Notes under the pieces: generated by a model | The model's database searches: none | What the model was told of the DNA's origin: nothing | Seen by the model: only the letters and a program-made list of their open reading frames with translations | Position numbers and translations under genes: made by a program | DNA from: a virus | Virus record (IMG/VR): IMGVR_UViG_3300036770_002204 | Span: 1 to 23,804 of that record | Direction: 5' to 3' (one strand) | Length of the DNA: 23,804 nucleotides | Shown here: positions 7,467-14,401 of the stretch, in pieces | Layout: each line of letters opens with the position of its first letter | Numbering within the stretch: position 1 is the stretch's first letter

Positions 7467-8542
7467 AACAGTTTAGAGATTATTTGGTAGAAGCTGCCGA
7501 AGGTCCGCGTATACCGCATCCTGAGGACAGTATATTTGATGGCAGTGCCAGTGCGGCTAACTATGTTCAGGCACTGCAAGGTATTGCTGCCAATCCTACC
7601 AATGTGACCATTAAATGGGATGGCATGATTGCGCTGTACTTTGGCAGAGATGCACAAGGCAATTTTTTTGTAGCAGACAAGTATATGCCTGCCAAAGGTG
7701 TATTTCCTACTAACCCCAAGCAATGGCAAGACTATGATGCTAGCCGTGGTGCTGTACGTGCAGACCTTTATCAAAAAATCAATTTGATTTGGCCTGGCTT
7801 AGAAAAAGCAGTTGGTCAGACCATTGGTACATTCAAAGGCGATCTCATGTTTGTTGGTCCTCTGCAACCTATCAATGACCAATACATTTTTAAACCGGTG
7901 ACTGTGGAATATCGTGTGCCAGTTAACAGTGACCTTGGTCGACTGATTCGCGGGCGACGAGCCCTGATTGTGGTACACACATTTCAAAATGCGCCGTTCA
8001 ATGGTCGAGGACTAACCAGTAATGAAGAAGTAGCTATTATACCACCCAATGCTGGCATTAAGTTTTCAGTTAAGAATCCAGTTAATTTAAGTAATGCTGC
8101 TAGTGCAGCCATAGCCAAATATGGTGCTAGTATAGATAAATTTTTAGCAGGATTGCCTAATGTGGCCAAAGAAGCCATAAAGAAATATGTCATGCATGTA
8201 AAAATAGGTAAGACTACTATGCCTATAAACGAATGGTTGCGAGCCAATGTCAGCAACAAGCAGTATAATTTTTTAGTTGGTGATGACCAAAACGGTTATT
8301 TAAATCAGTACAAGAATGATCTAGCAGCATTATTCAAAACTTGGAACGCAATTAGTGCGTTTAAAGAAAATCTAGCGCAGCAGCTTGAAACCCAAGTAAA
8401 AGGATTCCAGCAGTTGGTCAACGGTCAGCCACAAGGCGAAGGGTTTGTGATTCCCACACGATTTGGGTTGGTGAAATTAGTACAACGAGCTGGTTTCACT
8501 GCTGCTCACTTTGCAGGCTTTAATGCCCAAAAAACACAATAA
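7463..8542 (+). CDS. Ligase-fold (covalent nucleotidyltransferase) protein, DUF6267-like
   Basis: 359 residues from the ATG at 7463; this start overlaps the upstream stop as ATGA and gives a sensible N-terminus, so a longer frame from 7433 is not preferred. Motifs of ATP-dependent DNA/RNA ligases occur in order: motif I KWDG (nucleophile K51), motif III-like FKGDLMF (124-130), motif IV EGFVI (326-330) and motif V LVKLV (336-340). The interval between III and IV, about 195 residues, is longer than in small ligases and holds a helical insert (about 205-320). The N-terminus M-K-Q-F-R-D-Y-L-V-E-A closely resembles the T4 IPIII capsid-targeting peptide (M-K-T-Y-Q-E-F-I-A-E-A). DUF6267 is my recollection of the T4-like phage family with a KWDG motif; activity is unproven. 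The stop precedes a late promoter by 2 bases. Confidence 0.72.
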   Translation: MKQFRDYLVEAAEGPRIPHPEDSIFDGSASAANYVQALQGIAANPTNVTIKWDGMIALYFGRDAQGNFFVADKYMPAKGVFPTNPKQWQDYDASRGAVRADLYQKINLIWPGLEKAVGQTIGTFKGDLMFVGPLQPINDQYIFKPVTVEYRVPVNSDLGRLIRGRRALIVVHTFQNAPFNGRGLTSNEEVAIIPPNAGIKFSVKNPVNLSNAASAAIAKYGASIDKFLAGLPNVAKEAIKKYVMHVKIGKTTMPINEWLRANVSNKQYNFLVGDDQNGYLNQYKNDLAALFKTWNAISAFKENLAQQLETQVKGFQQLVNGQPQGEGFVIPTRFGLVKLVQRAGFTAAHFAGFNAQKTQ

Positions 8543-8544
8543 GG

Positions 8545-8552
8545 TATAAATA
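8545..8552 (+). promoter_or_regulatory. Perfect T4-late promoter box TATAAATA
   Basis: An exact match to the T4 late -10 consensus, 42 bases before the ATG at 8595, with AAAGGA as ribosome site just upstream of that ATG. It would drive a monocistronic late transcript ending at the 8891-8915 terminator. Confidence 0.8.
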
Positions 8553-8594
8553 AAAACATACGCTGCGGCGTAAAAAATTAGAAAGGAAAATAAA

Positions 8595-8873
8595 ATGGCT
8601 GCATTTACAAGAGTAAACGGTGCTGCTGGCGCAATGGAGCAAGTAGGCCGTGAGTTGTTTTTTAAAAATCTTAGCAAAGGTTCAGCAATCACCCAAGCTA
8701 ACATGGAAGCCCTAGTTGCAAAAGTTCAAGAAACCAGTACAATCACAGTGATTGGTACTTTTACAGCTGGTTCAAGCACCAGTGTAAACATGGTTATTGA
8801 AGGTGCTGACATTGGTAATATCACTGCCAGTGACACAGTTTCTTACACAGTAACAAACGTAAGCGGTTTCTAA
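8595..8873 (+). CDS. Small abundant-type virion protein
   Basis: 92 residues, Ala/Gly/Thr/Val-rich with almost no charged residues in the second half. The N-terminal half looks helical (GAMEQVGRELFFKNL) and the C-terminal half alternates beta-forming residues (TITVIGTFTAG, SVNMVIEGADIG, VSYTVTNVSG). It has its own perfect late box, a good ribosome site and its own terminator, which is what is expected of a highly produced structural or head-decoration protein. No family name is recognised; the virion role is inferred. Confidence 0.7.
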   Translation: MAAFTRVNGAAGAMEQVGRELFFKNLSKGSAITQANMEALVAKVQETSTITVIGTFTAGSSTSVNMVIEGADIGNITASDTVSYTVTNVSGF

Positions 8874-8890
8874 TTTAGAACCACTCCACA

Positions 8891-8915
8891 AGCCCTACCT
8901 AGTAGGGCTTTTTTT
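8891..8915 (+). terminator. Rho-independent terminator
   Basis: An 8-bp perfect stem AGCCCTAC / GTAGGGCT (8891-8898 with 8902-8909), a 3-base loop and a run of seven T. It lies 18 bases after the stop of the small virion protein and is the only textbook terminator found in the window. Confidence 0.93.
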
Positions 8916-8934
8916 ATGGCTGTTGGTTTCAGCC

Positions 8935-8942
8935 AGTAAATA
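8935..8942 (+). promoter_or_regulatory. Late-type box AGTAAATA, close to a start codon
   Basis: AGTAAATA keeps the TAAATA core of the late consensus. It follows the terminator by 19 bases and ends 5 bases before the ATG at 8948, so a transcript from it would carry little or no leader. The box is weaker than the one at 8545. Confidence 0.45.
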
Positions 8943-8947
8943 TCTAC

Positions 8948-9349
8948 ATGAAACTAGCAGTATATACTTTGATAGACATAACCAGCACAGGAATACTATC
9001 CAATGATCAAGCAGTGAAAAAAGAACGCAACCAACAGCGTAATTGGGATACAGCACTACAGATTATTAGTTTACGCAACCATTGTAGAATCATAGCTCAT
9101 CCATCAAGTCCACAGACGGTAAACCTTAACTTGCATGATTTTGGTAGCGATTATACTGGAGAACAACGTTGTTGGAAATTTATTTTTGAGACAGAAACGG
9201 ATCAAGACCTAGAAATTCTCAGCAGAGATTTTGACTCTGTGCCAGTGATAATAGGACTCACTGAAACTGTGGTCTTGGATCAACCAGTGTTTGTAGCACA
9301 TGGAACACAGAAAAATATGTATATAAAGATCTTAGGGTACGAAGGTTAA
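8948..9349 (+). CDS. Conserved T4-like phage hypothetical protein
   Basis: 133 residues, beta-rich at the N-terminus (MKLAVYTLIDITSTGI) followed by Q-Q-R-N-W-D-T-A-L-Q-I-I-S-L-R, a combination I recognise as conserved in aquatic T4-like phages without a known function. No membrane segment, signal or catalytic motif. No Shine-Dalgarno precedes the ATG; a late-type box lies 5 bases upstream. The preceding gene ends in a terminator, so this starts a new transcription unit. Confidence 0.7.
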   Translation: MKLAVYTLIDITSTGILSNDQAVKKERNQQRNWDTALQIISLRNHCRIIAHPSSPQTVNLNLHDFGSDYTGEQRCWKFIFETETDQDLEILSRDFDSVPVIIGLTETVVLDQPVFVAHGTQKNMYIKILGYEG

Positions 9350-9352
9350 ATA
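9345..9352 (+). promoter_or_regulatory. Possible late-type box GTTAAATA
   Basis: GTTAAATA overlaps the stop codon of the upstream gene and is 55 bases before the ATG at 9408. A second TTTAAATA lies at 9397-9404, but it sits between the ribosome site and the start codon and is probably chance. Confidence 0.35.
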
Positions 9353-9407
9353 ATCTTAATGGCCAACATTAGTTGAGCCTACCTTTTACCTAAGGATTTA
9401 AATAAAA

Positions 9408-9671
9408 ATGTCGGCATCTGATATTGAAAAGGAAAACTTGGAGGCGCATGTGGAACTTTGTGCAGAGCGTTATAAACAATTAAATCTCAAGTTAGACAGT
9501 CTGGATAATAAAGTAAGTACCATGGAAAGCATGGTATCTGATATCAAAACTGCCTTGGCTGAAGCCAACGACAAACATAATCGACAACTAATTACCATTG
9601 GCACCGGTATTATACTAAGTTTGATAGGCGCCATAATAACTTTATTAGTAGCATTAAACAAAATAAATTAA
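9408..9671 (+). CDS. Coiled-coil protein with C-terminal membrane segment, XhlA-like layout
   Basis: 87 residues. Residues 5-60 are a charged heptad coiled coil (L-N-L-K-L-D-S-L-D-N-K-V). Residues about 62-84 form one hydrophobic helix (ITIGTGIILSLIGAIITLLVAL), with a short K-I-N tail. This N-coiled-coil/C-membrane layout is that of the XhlA family, associated with phage lysis or membrane attachment in other phages. AAGGA at 9392-9396 serves as ribosome site. Here it is about 12 kb from the probable lysis genes, so another membrane role is possible. Confidence 0.7.
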   Translation: MSASDIEKENLEAHVELCAERYKQLNLKLDSLDNKVSTMESMVSDIKTALAEANDKHNRQLITIGTGIILSLIGAIITLLVALNKIN

Positions 9672-9674
9672 CAC

Positions 9675-9899
9675 ATGAAAATAGTAGAATTTACCAACGG
9701 TGTACAATTACCTATAACCAATGAAGAGTCTGATCTATTATCAAAATTTGAAGACAGTGCTGTTGGTAAACGATCATTAACTGAGCGTGAACAAGTTATT
9801 GCCAATCAATTAGTCAACAAGGGCGTTCTAGTACGACGCAATCAAGATGGACAAATCCAATACAGTAAACAAACAAACAATCGAACAAGCTATCGTTGA
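9675..9899 (+). CDS. Small phage protein, possibly winged-helix-like
   Basis: 74 residues. The segment LTEREQVIANQLVNKGVLVRRNQDGQIQYSK looks like a recognition helix followed by a beta wing, though the protein is too short for a full repressor and no family is recognised. The gene starts 3 bases after the upstream stop and its 3' end overlaps the next gene by 53 bases in another frame. No strong ribosome site, so translation may depend on the upstream gene. Confidence 0.6.
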   Translation: MKIVEFTNGVQLPITNEESDLLSKFEDSAVGKRSLTEREQVIANQLVNKGVLVRRNQDGQIQYSKQTNNRTSYR

Positions 9900-10356
9900 C
9901 GCGGTAAAACATATAAAGAATTGGACCAAGCAAGAACTCAAACATTTATTAGCACAAAATCGTTTTAGTAAAGACAATATCTTAATCATTCCGATCGGCA
10001 CAGCAGGATATCTAATAGGAAACTATGCTCTAAGACAAGTCAACAACGAATGGCACATGATTTACAGATACAACGACATCGAGTTAATTTTTTATAATCG
10101 CAATGCAGCTATGTTTTATGCCATTTGTCAACAAACTCATCGTATACCTTTAGCAGATCAAATTTATTGCTACGATCAACAAGTCAACAGGCTAGACATC
10201 GAAGCTGCACAGTTTAAAATTAGAATCAAGCAATCACAAAATAAAAAAAACAGCGATCAGCTTGAGTTATATGCTAGTAGACATCAAGAAACCACATTGA
10301 AATTACGTCATGCTAGGTTTTTACTAGAAAAAACTTTGGACTTGGCTAAATACTAA
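9847..10356 (+). CDS. Conserved phage hypothetical protein
   Basis: 169 residues. The N-terminus is helical with H-I-K-N-W-T-K-Q-E-L, a phrase I recall from T4-like phages, followed by a short beta region (NILIIPIGTAGYLIGNYAL). The C-terminus is Gln/Lys/Arg-rich coiled helix (FKIRIKQSQNKK). It overlaps the previous gene by 53 bases; the ATG at 9847 is kept because no later in-frame ATG occurs before the conserved-looking segment. It precedes the prohead-core-like gene, a setting that suggests a head-related role without proving it. Confidence 0.65.
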   Translation: MDKSNTVNKQTIEQAIVDAVKHIKNWTKQELKHLLAQNRFSKDNILIIPIGTAGYLIGNYALRQVNNEWHMIYRYNDIELIFYNRNAAMFYAICQQTHRIPLADQIYCYDQQVNRLDIEAAQFKIRIKQSQNKKNSDQLELYASRHQETTLKLRHARFLLEKTLDLAKY

Positions 10357-10378
10357 AACCATTTAGGAATCACCAATT

Positions 10379-11074
10379 ATGAATATTTCTGATATCAATC
10401 CTGTAACATCTAGCCGCAAGATGAACAATCTTATGGAAAGCCGTTTTGGATTCACACTAGATTATAACAAATTGACCTATGCCAAAGCTCAAAAGCTCAG
10501 GGACATGGTCAGCGAAAACATCAATCGTATTCGCTTTAACTTCGGCATTCATCAAGCCGAGCGCAATCCCAAGTACATGGAATTGCTTATGGTACGTGAA
10601 GGCCTAACTCGATGGATGAATGAAAACCAACAGCTCATGGAAGGTGAAATGGGTCGCAGCGAAGCTATTCTTGCTGCAAAAGACATGGTAGACAGCATCC
10701 AGGACATGGTTGAAAAAGTCAGCAAGATGCAGGTTGAACAGCTACCTGCACTAATCGACACAATTCGTGATCAAATTGGTATGCAAGAAGCTGAAACATT
10801 CAAAACCAGCATGGGCGACCTACTACGTAATATTGCTGAAAGTCTAGCACAAGCCAGAGAAACTGCTGATACCAGTGCTCGTTCACTGGCCGGCGAAGAA
10901 GGCGGTATTGGTGACATGGGCGGTATGGGAGGCATGGGCGGTATGCAGCCACCTATGGGCGGTGATCTTGGTGCACCTCCACTAGGTGAACCCAGTGACC
11001 TAGACACAGATGAGTTTGGTGCTACTGATGCAGCCGTTGGCGGAACCGAGCCTGTAGGCAGAGAAAAGCGTTAA
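10379..11074 (+). CDS. Prohead core/scaffold-like virion protein
   Basis: 231 residues. Residues 1-165 are nearly all helical and rich in Met, Gln and Glu (ERNPKYMELLMVREGL; AAKDMVDSIQDMVEKVSKM; EQLPALIDTIRDQIGM). This pattern is conserved in T4-like aquatic phages, often without a name. The C-terminal ~55 residues are a Gly/Met-rich tail (GGMGGMGGM) and then an acidic stretch. L-M-E occurs at 18-20 and again near residue 80; L/I-x-E is the prohead-protease site form. AGGA at 10365-10368 is the ribosome site. A scaffold or core role is inferred from composition and neighbours. Confidence 0.55.
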   Translation: MNISDINPVTSSRKMNNLMESRFGFTLDYNKLTYAKAQKLRDMVSENINRIRFNFGIHQAERNPKYMELLMVREGLTRWMNENQQLMEGEMGRSEAILAAKDMVDSIQDMVEKVSKMQVEQLPALIDTIRDQIGMQEAETFKTSMGDLLRNIAESLAQARETADTSARSLAGEEGGIGDMGGMGGMGGMQPPMGGDLGAPPLGEPSDLDTDEFGATDAAVGGTEPVGREKR

Positions 11075-11464
11075 ATGAGAGCCAAAGAGTTCGCGTTTGA
11101 GGGGGCTTTGACTCCCTCAATTGCTAATTTAGTCGACACCTTAGATGACCTGCGTTCACGTACAGATCAGATACGTGTTGACAGTTTAGTTAATCTAGTA
11201 AGAAAAAAGCCCGGCAGTGAGATGTTTAACATAGATATCTTAGCTGATGCTTACAAAGACAATGACACGGTGAAAAACATGATTAAAAACATCACCAATG
11301 ATGACACCGGTGTCAAATATGTATACTTAAAAAATCTCTACGACACCGATGACGAGGAATTATTTCCGGATCAAGCACAGGACAACGACCTGGCTGGTAA
11401 GCCTGGGAGTCCTGAACGTACAGTGTCCACAATGGCAAAACGAGCCAGCAGAAAAAGAACCTAA
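11075..11464 (+). CDS. Small phage protein, possible head-internal protein
   Basis: 129 residues, starting on the base after the upstream stop (TAAATG), so probably translationally coupled. The N-terminus M-R-A-K-E-F-A-F-E-G-A resembles the M-K-x-x-E-F-I-x-E-A/G targeting peptides seen in this window, but has Ala-Phe-Glu instead of L/I-x-E. The middle is acidic and helical, followed by D-T-D-D-E-E-L-F and a basic tail (K-R-A-S-R-K-R-T). A basic tail could bind DNA. Function not recognised. Confidence 0.6.
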   Translation: MRAKEFAFEGALTPSIANLVDTLDDLRSRTDQIRVDSLVNLVRKKPGSEMFNIDILADAYKDNDTVKNMIKNITNDDTGVKYVYLKNLYDTDDEELFPDQAQDNDLAGKPGSPERTVSTMAKRASRKRT

Positions 11465-11468
11465 TCGG

Positions 11469-11497
11469 TTGTCTTTCAGTAGTTAGTATGCTAAAAT
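11469..11497 (+). promoter_or_regulatory. Sigma70-type extended -10 promoter before the nuclease
   Basis: -35 TTGTCT (11469-11474), 17-base spacer, -10 TAAAAT (11492-11497), with TG one base before the -10 (extended -10). The -10 ends 6 bases before the ATG at 11504, so the transcript would start at the start codon. Confidence 0.7.
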
Positions 11498-11503
11498 ACT
11501 AGT

Positions 11504-12199
11504 ATGCTAAACCCTAAATATAATTATAGTCAAATCAATAGAGAAATGCTAGATGGGCGTCGTTATTATGTGACACCCACCGGCAGTCGTGTACCAAGTG
11601 TTACCACAATACTTGACCGAACTAAACCTGCTGAGTCGCGGCAAGCTCTGGCCGAGTGGCGAAAACGAGTAGGCGAACAGCGAGCACAGCAAATAACCAC
11701 AGAAGCAGCTAATCGTGGCACTCGTATGCACAAATGGTTGGAAAACTATGTGCAGCATGGAGCGGCTGGCGAGCCAGGAACACACCCAGAAAGTCAACGC
11801 AGTCATAAGATGGCCATGACCATTATTGAACAAGGCTTTAAAAATGTCACAGAAGTATGGGGCAATGAAGTACCACTTTATTTCCCTGAACTGTATGCTG
11901 GTACCACAGACTGTGTGGGTGTACATGGTGGGGAGGACGCTATCCTAGATTTCAAGCAAAGCAACAAGCCCAAACGTAGAGAATGGATTGACGACTACTT
12001 TCTGCAACTAACTGCTTATGCTCTAGCACACAATGAAGTCTATGGTACCAACATACGTAAAGGTGTGGTCATGATGTCAGTGCGTCCCGAGGATGGCGCT
12101 GATCCCGAGTATCAGGAATTTATACTAGAGCCCAGCGACTTTGACATGTGGACTCAGCGGTGGTGTGACCGTGTCAGTGAGTACTATAAAATACGGTAA
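11504..12199 (+). CDS. PD-(D/E)XK nuclease, RecB/Cas4-like phage exonuclease
   Basis: 231 residues. The core motifs are in order: GTRMHKWLE (His and Glu of the N-terminal helix), AGTTDCVG with the first catalytic Asp, AILDFKQS with the D-x-K pair, and YFLQLTAYALA, the Q-xxx-Y of RecB-type nucleases. Such phage enzymes degrade DNA ends for recombination or host-DNA breakdown. The ATG at 11504 has no Shine-Dalgarno and lies just downstream of an extended -10 promoter. It sits alone between structural genes with its own promoter, so it may be expressed earlier than its neighbours. Confidence 0.85.
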   Translation: MLNPKYNYSQINREMLDGRRYYVTPTGSRVPSVTTILDRTKPAESRQALAEWRKRVGEQRAQQITTEAANRGTRMHKWLENYVQHGAAGEPGTHPESQRSHKMAMTIIEQGFKNVTEVWGNEVPLYFPELYAGTTDCVGVHGGEDAILDFKQSNKPKRREWIDDYFLQLTAYALAHNEVYGTNIRKGVVMMSVRPEDGADPEYQEFILEPSDFDMWTQRWCDRVSEYYKIR

Positions 12200-12202
12200 A
12201 TA
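12195..12202 (+). promoter_or_regulatory. Late-type box GGTAAATA before the tailspike gene
   Basis: GGTAAATA overlaps the nuclease stop codon. It would give a leader of about 12 bases containing GAGG before the ATG at 12221. Confidence 0.45.
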
Positions 12203-12220
12203 CTCTAACCGAGGTTAAGT

Positions 12221-13915
12221 ATGGCCGTACAACAAATAAGTCAAGTACAAGTTAGAAGTGGTCTTTATCAAGATCTAGGACAACTAGCTCGTGGTGAGTT
12301 TGGCTGGGCACTAGATGAACAACGACTATTCATTGGCAATGGCACAGTAGACGAAGGGGCGCCGGCAGCTGGAGTCACAGAAATTGTGACCAAACAATAT
12401 CTTGATAACTATTTCACCGGCGGTGGCGCGGGAGGAACTAGTCCAGGTACCTCTGTGAATAACACTGCTGTTTATGAATTTGCTTATCGATTTAAAGGTA
12501 TTCAAGGTGGGTATGAAGTACTAACAGGTCCAGACATGGCCAATCCCCACAGCCGCACTCTACAGAAGAAATTAGACGATGTAGTTAATGTCTTGGATTT
12601 TGGTGCCCGTGGTGATGGCCTGAACGACGATACAGCAGCCATACAACGTGCCATTGATCAAACCTACAATAAACAAAGCAGTTTCACAGATCCTAAAACA
12701 CGCCGAGTGATCGACTTTCATTCAGGCACTTATTTGTTGTCTGCTGAAATTCGTGTACCGCCATACTGTGTACTACGTGGCACTGGCCGCGACGGAGTAA
12801 TTTTTAGACAGACCAATGATCTCATAGTCAATACTCTACGCACCGCAGACAGTACTGGCTCAGTTGGTGCCAGCATAGCTTCGGCTGCAACACCCCCGGG
12901 ACCAGTGGAAATCAGTAATATAAGATTTGAAGGCAACTTGGTCACAGAAAAGTGTTTGGTGCGAGTTGACAGTGCTGCTGATGTTTTACTAAATCGTTGT
13001 ACATTTTATGGTGCTTTAGTCAGACCCACTGTGTTAGATTCGGCAGCAGCCATACACATAACATCACAGTATAGAACTAGCTCCAAGGTTGTTGTACAAG
13101 ATTGTGTTTTTGATGGCAGTGCCATTGGTATAAGAATTTCCGACACCATTGGTACAAATAATATAACTGTACATAATAGTGTGTTTCAAAATTTAGTTCA
13201 AGCGATACGTGCTACCACCAGTGCAGCCAGTTTAACTTTAAACATGAAAGTCACTGGGTCTCGGTTTAATGACATACAACAAGAAGCCATATATACTGAA
13301 CGTTGTTCAGGTGTAATCAGTTATCTCAATACATATGTAAACGTAGGTACCAACTATTTGACTTTTTCCGCTGTAAATAACAGCACAGATCTACGTCCTG
13401 TAATTAAATTCAGTGGTAATAGTTCTTACAGTTTCGGTGATATGTTTTTGCGCCCTTCGGATAATAAATTTAATATTACAACTGTAGAACACGGTGCAGC
13501 AGGTATTATCAGCATAGATACAGAGAATGGTATCAGACTGGGATCACGATATCAAACCATTGGTAAAAGTTTATTGTTGAATCCAAATTCAACTAATTAC
13601 ATAGTGCTGAATCGTAGATTTTTAGATGGTGTTGTACATTATAGCATAGAACGTAATAATCAAAGACGCAGTGGATTATTAAGCTATACTGTTAACACTA
13701 TAGATAATTCAGTTTGTTTTAGAGAAAGTTATACCGAAACATCCGGTGTAGACATAAAGGTAAATGTAATGTACACAACTCAATCAGGTGGTACTGTAAG
13801 GTATCCCATGCTCAGTGTTCAAGTAAGCGGTGATGTCACACAAAATGCAGTACTCACCTACGATGTAAAATCGCAATCTAACAGAAACGAACTTGGTGCG
13901 GCTTTACTAGCCTAA
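12221..13915 (+). CDS. Tailspike/fibre with pectate-lyase-like beta-helix
   Basis: 564 residues. Residues 8-45 (VQVRSGLYQDLGQLARGEFGWA ... RLFIGNG) match the small N-terminal domain used by many fibres for virion attachment, as in major-tropism-determinant proteins. Residues 120-150 (V-L-D-F-G-A-R-G-D-G, then D-D-T-A-A-I-Q-R-A-I) are the hallmark start of pectate-lyase-3-type right-handed beta-helices. A long Asn/Ser/Val-rich helix and a beta C-terminal domain follow. The protein probably binds or cleaves a host surface polysaccharide; catalytic residues cannot be assigned. GAGG precedes the ATG. Confidence 0.85.
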   Translation: MAVQQISQVQVRSGLYQDLGQLARGEFGWALDEQRLFIGNGTVDEGAPAAGVTEIVTKQYLDNYFTGGGAGGTSPGTSVNNTAVYEFAYRFKGIQGGYEVLTGPDMANPHSRTLQKKLDDVVNVLDFGARGDGLNDDTAAIQRAIDQTYNKQSSFTDPKTRRVIDFHSGTYLLSAEIRVPPYCVLRGTGRDGVIFRQTNDLIVNTLRTADSTGSVGASIASAATPPGPVEISNIRFEGNLVTEKCLVRVDSAADVLLNRCTFYGALVRPTVLDSAAAIHITSQYRTSSKVVVQDCVFDGSAIGIRISDTIGTNNITVHNSVFQNLVQAIRATTSAASLTLNMKVTGSRFNDIQQEAIYTERCSGVISYLNTYVNVGTNYLTFSAVNNSTDLRPVIKFSGNSSYSFGDMFLRPSDNKFNITTVEHGAAGIISIDTENGIRLGSRYQTIGKSLLLNPNSTNYIVLNRRFLDGVVHYSIERNNQRRSGLLSYTVNTIDNSVCFRESYTETSGVDIKVNVMYTTQSGGTVRYPMLSVQVSGDVTQNAVLTYDVKSQSNRNELGAALLA

Positions 13916-13924
13916 GAATTAATT

Positions 13925-14380
13925 ATGTGGAACTCGAAGCCCGAAGAACGTCTTCGTGAATGGCGTGCTTTTCGCAATTCATTAGGCGAATCAGACTTGG
14001 ATTCAGCATTGGCCAAAACTGCACATCTATGGAGTTATGCTCCATATGTCACACATTATTTGGCTGTTGATCTAGTAGAGGAATGGCCTGATCCCTGGGT
14101 TTTAGTGCATGAAAACTATTATTGTGATCTTGCAAAAGCTCTAGGAATGTTGTATACTTTATATCTATGTCCTCATTGGACGGCAGCTATTACGGATTTA
14201 GAAATAAGAATATATAAAAATTTGGATACCAACGACATTGCAAACACTGTATGGGTAAATCGTGGAAAATATATACTTAATTTGACCTTTGACTCTGTAG
14301 TAAATAAGAATCTCGTCGACGAAAAATATAAACTAAAGCACAGGTACACGGTTCAGGATTTGAAGCTGGACCAATATTAG
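13925..14380 (+). CDS. Conserved T4-like phage hypothetical protein
   Basis: 151 residues with a Trp-rich composition: M-W-N-S-K-P-E-E-R-L-R-E-W-R at the start, H-L-W-S-Y-A-P in the middle and E-E-W-P-D-P-W-V-L-V-H-E-N-Y-Y-C near residue 75. These motifs are familiar from aquatic T4-like phages, where the protein has no assigned function. No membrane segment or known catalytic motif. It lies 9 bases after the tailspike stop and 21 before nrdA, with no good ribosome site of its own. Confidence 0.7.
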   Translation: MWNSKPEERLREWRAFRNSLGESDLDSALAKTAHLWSYAPYVTHYLAVDLVEEWPDPWVLVHENYYCDLAKALGMLYTLYLCPHWTAAITDLEIRIYKNLDTNDIANTVWVNRGKYILNLTFDSVVNKNLVDEKYKLKHRYTVQDLKLDQY

Positions 14381-14401
14381 AATAATAAGGAATCAAAAAC
14401 A

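Noticed and set aside
9397-9404. Late box TTTAAATA directly before the ATG at 9408
   Set aside because: It lies between the ribosome site AAGGA and the ATG, so transcription from it would remove the ribosome site; a chance match in AT-rich sequence is more likely.
12221-13915. Diversity-generating retroelement target (N-terminal domain like major tropism determinant)
   Set aside because: No reverse transcriptase or template repeat is present in the window, and the C-terminus does not look like a variable C-type-lectin domain.
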